64,000 nucleotides of DNA from Niastella soli (GTDB taxonomy: Bacteria > Bacteroidota > Bacteroidia > Chitinophagales > Chitinophagaceae): assembly GCF_017742245.1 (NCBI RefSeq), contig NZ_JAGHKO010000014.1, positions 124,001 to 188,000 of the forward strand, given 5' to 3'. The notes under the pieces were generated by a model. That model was not told the DNA's origin, made no database searches, and saw nothing but the letters and a program-made list of their open reading frames with translations. Positions 59,476 through 64,000 of this stretch are shown here, in pieces. Within the stretch, counting starts at the first letter, position 1; each line of letters opens with the position of its first letter. The position numbers were made by a program, and so were the translations under genes.

Positions 59476-62400
59476 TTAATACTTATACTTTGGACGAGCA
59501 TTATTTAGAATTATATTAAATAATGCCGACGTAACAAAAGAAGGAGTTTCATTCGCAACATTAAAAGGAAGTGGCTTTTCCGTGAAGCCTTGATGATCTC
59601 TTCCATCTCTCCATAACGTCATCCCATTTTCAGGTGCGGTTCTTAAGAAAATATTATTAATCTGCATAGCATACAAAAGATCCATTTTATGAATTCCATT
59701 TTCCCCTTCTCCACCTAAACCATGCCCTATTATCTCATGTGCGGCCAACTCGGCTAAAGGAGGTCTTCTAGTAATCAATCCCTCTTTTGTTGCAGACAGG
59801 TAATTTAATTTTATATCTGAGTTTGTAATTAAAATGGTATGAGAGCCCAAATAGCTACCATCATTCTTATCTAAAACTGTCCAATTCCCTCCTGGTCCAT
59901 CTTGACGACTCTCTGCTTCACTACCATTAAGGAGCCAAAGTTTAGTAATTTCCTGCGCTTTATCGCTTAATCTATCCTCTCGAGTCATTATTTCAACAGT
60001 GTGAAGCTTTGTCGAATTTATTGCACTATAATAGCCAACCGCCAAAATCTGGTCATCTAAACTTAAATTCTTAATAGCGTTACCAAACTCTTTCTCATCA
60101 ATTGTAGCAAAATTATTACCATCAAGTTTAAACAAACTTTGTAAGTTATCCCTACCCGGGCCTTTAAATGTCCCCAGTATCGTAGCCCTTAATTGTTTGG
60201 CGCTTTCTATGTTAATCCCACCCAATGTATCTGCTTGGTCTCCATTGATATCATTAAACCAAATCGGATTGCCACCAAAGGTACTATAACCACTTATCCC
60301 AGTTATTGGCTTCGGATCAATATTCCATCGTCTTCCAATACGACTGTCATACTCCCAGAATAAAGCCGTTGTTGACCCTTCAAAAACTTCATCACTCTTT
60401 TCCTGCCCGTTAAACCCATACCTGTACCCACTCACATTCACACTCCTACCCGGCTGCAACATCCCAAACGGATAATAATCCTGCGCACTTACTATCTGCG
60501 GATTGAAATAGTCAATGGTATTGTTGTTCGATGAAACACCCAGCTTTTTATCATTCACCGTTACCAGTACGTTGCCTAAGTGATTGCTTAACTCAAAGAG
60601 CTTATTTCCTCTGCCAAAGTTAACACTCAAAGCAGTACCAAGCAATGGCATGGTGGTATCGGCGGCATCGTATTGTTTAGCCACATCCAGACTGCGCCTT
60701 AATAATCCTAACCGGCTACTACCATACAAATGCAGCTCTGATTGCGTCAGGTGGCCATCATTTACCGCTGGTCTTCCCGATTCGTACACACTCATCACAT
60801 TGCCACTCGCATCGCGTACATACCAGGTGCGGGCGGTATCGGTAGATCCTGGCTTTATAACCATTTTACTGATCCGGTTTCCATCGGTGCCGTACGAGTA
60901 ACAAATTACTGTTCCATCTTCCTTTTTGATCTGGCTGATCTTTCCATATACCGTCCAACTGATGCTGGCAATACTATCTGCCACATTTTTAACCAGGTTA
61001 CCGATAGCGTCATATTCAAAATTTCCGGCAGTCTGCGCATCGATATCCGCATCATAGTTACCTGCCGGCACCGTATCATGCACATAATCCAGCTGGTTGG
61101 TATTTGGTTTATAGTAATAGGCCAGCTTATCCATTTCCGGCTGTTTGCCACCTGCCGTATTTCCATTTCGGCTGTAGGTCAGGATATTTCCATTGGCATC
61201 ATAGCTTACCCGTTCCTGGAAATCGGTCGTTTTGGCAATGGTGCCCCAGTCGTTGCCTGTAGTTTTCCAGGCATCCATACCTACCAGGCGGTTGAGCTGG
61301 TCATACTGGTAGTTATACAACATCGGACTGTTCAACGCGCCTACGTTCACCGCCATGCTGCTGATGTTTCCATTGTACAGCGGGCGATAGTTACTGCTAT
61401 CATTCAACCTGGCGGTCAACGATGCATCCCACGGAGTAGCTCCACTAATTGCTCTGTAATCTCCTTTGTAATAATTCAGCATCACATTGTAGGCTGATTT
61501 ACCTACCACACTTCCGGTGCTTCCATCTGGCTTTAACGTATAGCCGGATGTAACGATATCCGGGTTGATCGCCTTCATCCACCCCTGCAGGTTATAGGCA
61601 TAATTTATCCCCTGCACCTGTTGCTCACCCAAAACAGTACGCGCTAATGGGCCGTGATCATAATACTGATAGAACGCATCATTGTCCCAGTTTACGCTAT
61701 CGGCACTGGTGAGCACATTGGTGATCCGGTTCTCGGCATCGTACACATACCGATGATAGAAGGCATCGGGCTGCCCTGGCTGATAACTTACCTGGTTCAC
61801 TTTTCCGCTTACCAGGTCAAAGTCATAGGCAATTTTCTTGAAACGGTTGTTAGTCGCATTCAATACTCCAAACCGGTAATCCTGTAACAGGGTATCTACA
61901 TTCCCTAAGATATCATAGCTATAATAAGTAGCAGTGGCAGACTTAAGACTATCCAGGTCCTTCGCGGTATTATACAGGGCAGTCCAGGCCACGCGGTTAC
62001 GTACATTGCGTGCCGTCAGATAATAACCGTGTAGAGGCGAATATTCCTGATCATACATGGTTCTGGTTATCTGCTCCGCTGTACCCGCGGCATTTGTTAA
62101 CCAGTTCTTCAACAATTGTTGGTCTCTGCTGGTGGCATCTGCCATGGTCGAGCTGCTTGTCAGCTGTCCTACCTCTGTAATACGGCCTATATCGTCATAC
62201 TTCGTATAACTGTATTGTGTACTGTCTTTTTGTTTTGCATTCTGAGAAACGCTTAATCGTCCTAATCTGTCGTACCAGAAGTTGCTGGTACCGCCATCGG
62301 GCGAGTGTTGCGCCACAACCTGGTTTAACGTATTGTAGCGGTAGTCGGTGTACAAGGTGTGTGAAAAAGGCAGCTCCACCCCTGCTTTTCTGGCCGTTTG

Positions 62401-64000
62401 TACCTGTACTGTATCATACTTATGTACACCTGCCGGTGGTACTGTCCGGATCAAATTTCCCGCCTGGTCGTAATAATATAATGTATAGTGATATTCTTTC
62501 TTTTTATAAGTAACCGTAAACGATTCAAACCGGTATGCCTGTAAACATTTCTCTATATACTTTCTTTCAAATGCACCTGTTAATGAGTCGGTATATGCCT
62601 TGTACAACTCGGTGCCCTTGCTTACAGCAAAGAAGGTACTGTCGTCACAGGGGCCAGCGGGGTCTATCACTAACGGTGGGATCACCGGTGCTGCTCTGCC
62701 ACATAAGGTGGGCCCTTTATAATCATTGTAACAATGTCCATCTCCACTACAAACCAATGCCGAGTTGGTTAGCGCCAACTCCCCAACAGTAATGCCCATA
62801 TTTGTATACTGAGGCGACACTAACTCATCTACACCTATTGCCCAGGGAACCAGGCTTACTGTTTCATCGGTAGCGCCCAGGCTTATTTCATGATCGTAAC
62901 AATTGGCGCCCGGGTTCAATGCCAGCATCAACATTTTCTGGTTGTTGTCGCCCGCCATTGTAAACCGGCCATTATTGCTTTTCGCAATGCGGCCAATGGT
63001 TTGCGTACCTGGAAGGTTAGTTTCATTCGACCACAACAAGGTGCCCGCTGCATTTACCTGTTGCCAGATAATATGCGCACTGTTATTGCCGGTTTGCGCT
63101 ACCATATACCCGCCATCGCCGGTCGGGTATACAGAGGAGGTAACCATTCTATTGCTTCCGGCAGGGATATTGAATCGCTTGTATGATATTACTTCACCTG
63201 TTCTGCTTAAATTGATCACGCCCGCCTGAGCATTTACAGTACCCAGTTGCTGCGCACTGTTTACCATCACCATATAACCATTCTCAGTAGGATAAATATC
63301 CCTGAACCAGCAACTGCGGGTGGTATCTGTACCATCGGCATAATGCCAGGAACCCATGAGTGTCCCATTGTCTTTATTCACCCGGTGCACCACGCCATAG
63401 TACCGGTCGCCCAGGTTGGGGTCATAGGCAGCGCCACTCACCAGGATCGTATCATCCTGTTCTAATAATCCATAGGAAGGAACGCCATTATAACTTATAG
63501 AATCGGTTTCACCGGGAATACATACTGTACTGTTGTTCTGCAAACGGCTGGTGCCAAACCGGCGCACCCAACTGATCGTACCATTTGCCTGTAACCGGCT
63601 CAGTAAAAACTCGCCATGTCCGGCATGCTGATTATAAATACCCAGTGCAGCATATCCGCCATCGCTGGTTTGAATAATATCATACCCATGCTCGCCAAAG
63701 GGTGTACTGAACCCGATCGTTTTTGTCCAGCTTGTATCTCCGTTAGCGCTAACTTTTAAGATCCAGACCGCACCAGAGGAATAGTTCCCTGAATGGGTGG
63801 TACCTATCGCTATATATCCATTATCGGTAGTACGGCGAACACGCAATAAGGTGTCACTGCCCATTCCTCCATAATGCTTAGACCATTGCCTGTTGCCCAG
63901 ACTGTCGGTTTTTATCAGCACGCCATCTTTTGCTAGCGGACTGGTAATATTGCCGGCCATAATATAACCCCCATCGGGTGTTGGCTGAATATCCTGCAAT
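59476..64000 (-). CDS. RHS/YD-repeat protein with a zinc-metalloprotease-like tip (N-terminus beyond window)
   Basis: 1508 codons are visible; the frame is open at the right edge, so the start is missing. Residues 1-360: a beta-propeller with repeated GGYIMAGNI/GGYMVAQTG phrases. About 510-1200: the YD-repeat core (YDQAGNLIRTVPPAG, YDRLGRLSVSQNAKQ, YDAENRITNVL), then the RHS-associated YYPFGMLQPGRSVNVSGYRYGFNG and the closing WEYDSRIGRRWNIDPKP. The variable tip of about 240 residues contains LAELAAHEIIGHGLGGEGE, with an HExxH zinc site (H1421, H1425). The architecture matches polymorphic toxins: a secreted shell that holds a toxic tip. Immunity candidate 11 bp downstream. Confidence 0.85.
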   Translation of the reverse strand, partial: LQDIQPTPDGGYIMAGNITSPLAKDGVLIKTDSLGNRQWSKHYGGMGSDTLLRVRRTTDNGYIAIGTTHSGNYSSGAVWILKVSANGDTSWTKTIGFSTPFGEHGYDIIQTSDGGYAALGIYNQHAGHGEFLLSRLQANGTISWVRRFGTSRLQNNSTVCIPGETDSISYNGVPSYGLLEQDDTILVSGAAYDPNLGDRYYGVVHRVNKDNGTLMGSWHYADGTDTTRSCWFRDIYPTENGYMVMVNSAQQLGTVNAQAGVINLSRTGEVISYKRFNIPAGSNRMVTSSVYPTGDGGYMVAQTGNNSAHIIWQQVNAAGTLLWSNETNLPGTQTIGRIAKSNNGRFTMAGDNNQKMLMLALNPGANCYDHEISLGATDETVSLVPWAIGVDELVSPQYTNMGITVGELALTNSALVCSGDGHCYNDYKGPTLCGRAAPVIPPLVIDPAGPCDDSTFFAVSKGTELYKAYTDSLTGAFERKYIEKCLQAYRFESFTVTYKKKEYHYTLYYYDQAGNLIRTVPPAGVHKYDTVQVQTARKAGVELPFSHTLYTDYRYNTLNQVVAQHSPDGGTSNFWYDRLGRLSVSQNAKQKDSTQYSYTKYDDIGRITEVGQLTSSSTMADATSRDQQLLKNWLTNAAGTAEQITRTMYDQEYSPLHGYYLTARNVRNRVAWTALYNTAKDLDSLKSATATYYSYDILGNVDTLLQDYRFGVLNATNNRFKKIAYDFDLVSGKVNQVSYQPGQPDAFYHRYVYDAENRITNVLTSADSVNWDNDAFYQYYDHGPLARTVLGEQQVQGINYAYNLQGWMKAINPDIVTSGYTLKPDGSTGSVVGKSAYNVMLNYYKGDYRAISGATPWDASLTARLNDSSNYRPLYNGNISSMAVNVGALNSPMLYNYQYDQLNRLVGMDAWKTTGNDWGTIAKTTDFQERVSYDANGNILTYSRNGNTAGGKQPEMDKLAYYYKPNTNQLDYVHDTVPAGNYDADIDAQTAGNFEYDAIGNLVKNVADSIASISWTVYGKISQIKKEDGTVICYSYGTDGNRISKMVIKPGSTDTARTWYVRDASGNVMSVYESGRPAVNDGHLTQSELHLYGSSRLGLLRRSLDVAKQYDAADTTMPLLGTALSVNFGRGNKLFELSNHLGNVLVTVNDKKLGVSSNNNTIDYFNPQIVSAQDYYPFGMLQPGRSVNVSGYRYGFNGQEKSDEVFEGSTTALFWEYDSRIGRRWNIDPKPITGISGYSTFGGNPIWFNDINGDQADTLGGINIESAKQLRATILGTFKGPGRDNLQSLFKLDGNNFATIDEKEFGNAIKNLSLDDQILAVGYYSAINSTKLHTVEIMTREDRLSDKAQEITKLWLLNGSEAESRQDGPGGNWTVLDKNDGSYLGSHTILITNSDIKLNYLSATKEGLITRRPPLAELAAHEIIGHGLGGEGENGIHKMDLLYAMQINNIFLRTAPENGMTLWRDGRDHQGFTEKPLPFNVANETPSFVTSALFNIILNNARPKYKY

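Noticed and set aside
60742-61497. 251-codon frame on the plus strand
   Set aside because: Antisense to the RHS core; its counterpart in the short RHS copy is broken into smaller pieces, as expected for a shadow.

Overview
The window looks like a chromosomal stretch from a Bacteroidota bacterium, most likely a member of the Chitinophagaceae (Niastella/Chitinophaga-like). The genus is an inference. The phylum is well supported by a SusC/SusD pair, a TonB receptor followed by a DUF4249 lipoprotein, a PorP/SprF protein next to a Kelch protein with a type B type-IX-secretion sorting domain, many lipoproteins with a Cys after a short signal peptide, and promoter-like TAnnTTTG boxes. Gene density is high, with a housekeeping core and accessory blocks at both ends.

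Left end (1-14000): a polysaccharide-utilisation-like locus reads leftward: SusC, SusD, DUF3823 lipoprotein, a duplicated-domain lipoprotein, and a GH71/99-like hydrolase cut by the window edge. A divergent gene encodes a membrane-anchored protein with a LamG/Kelch-like outer part and a cytoplasmic winged-helix domain, a plausible regulator of the locus. A secreted GH43 enzyme with a carbohydrate-binding tail, an alpha/beta hydrolase and an unknown secreted protein follow.

Middle (14000-47000): an AraC regulator with an extended SDR, a GapN-like aldehyde dehydrogenase, two identical tRNA-Lys(TTT) genes each with its own terminator, an SDR, a SAM hydroxide adenosyltransferase, a GDPD-like phosphodiesterase and an SRPBCC protein. 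Then come the DUF4907-Kelch-PorP surface operon, a large DUF2723 membrane protein, and a VWA/MoxR ATPase pair. A small HEPN-DUF2188 operon ends in a frameshifted 57-residue gene. murB, a NAD(P)-binding protein, a secreted lipoprotein, priA, plsC, a DUF4258 lipoprotein, mtaB, a receiver-PAS-histidine kinase and a single-domain response regulator complete the block.

Right end (47000-64000): a TonB receptor/DUF4249 pair, then a leftward accessory cluster. It holds two RHS/YD-repeat genes whose cores are almost identical but whose C-terminal tips differ. The second one lacks its 5' part, so it looks like an orphan tip cassette. Each RHS gene is followed at once by a small gene suited to an immunity role. 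Four copies of one N-terminal export module (about 50 residues) are interspersed: one intact gene, one frameshifted gene and two fragments. This cluster is the best candidate for an undescribed polymorphic toxin/immunity and cassette-exchange system.

Intergenic DNA is unusually patterned: short arrays with periods of 7, 8, 9 and 11 bp, often with an inverted copy nearby, plus a 22-bp REP-like palindrome present four times. No CRISPR array, rRNA or insertion sequence was seen.
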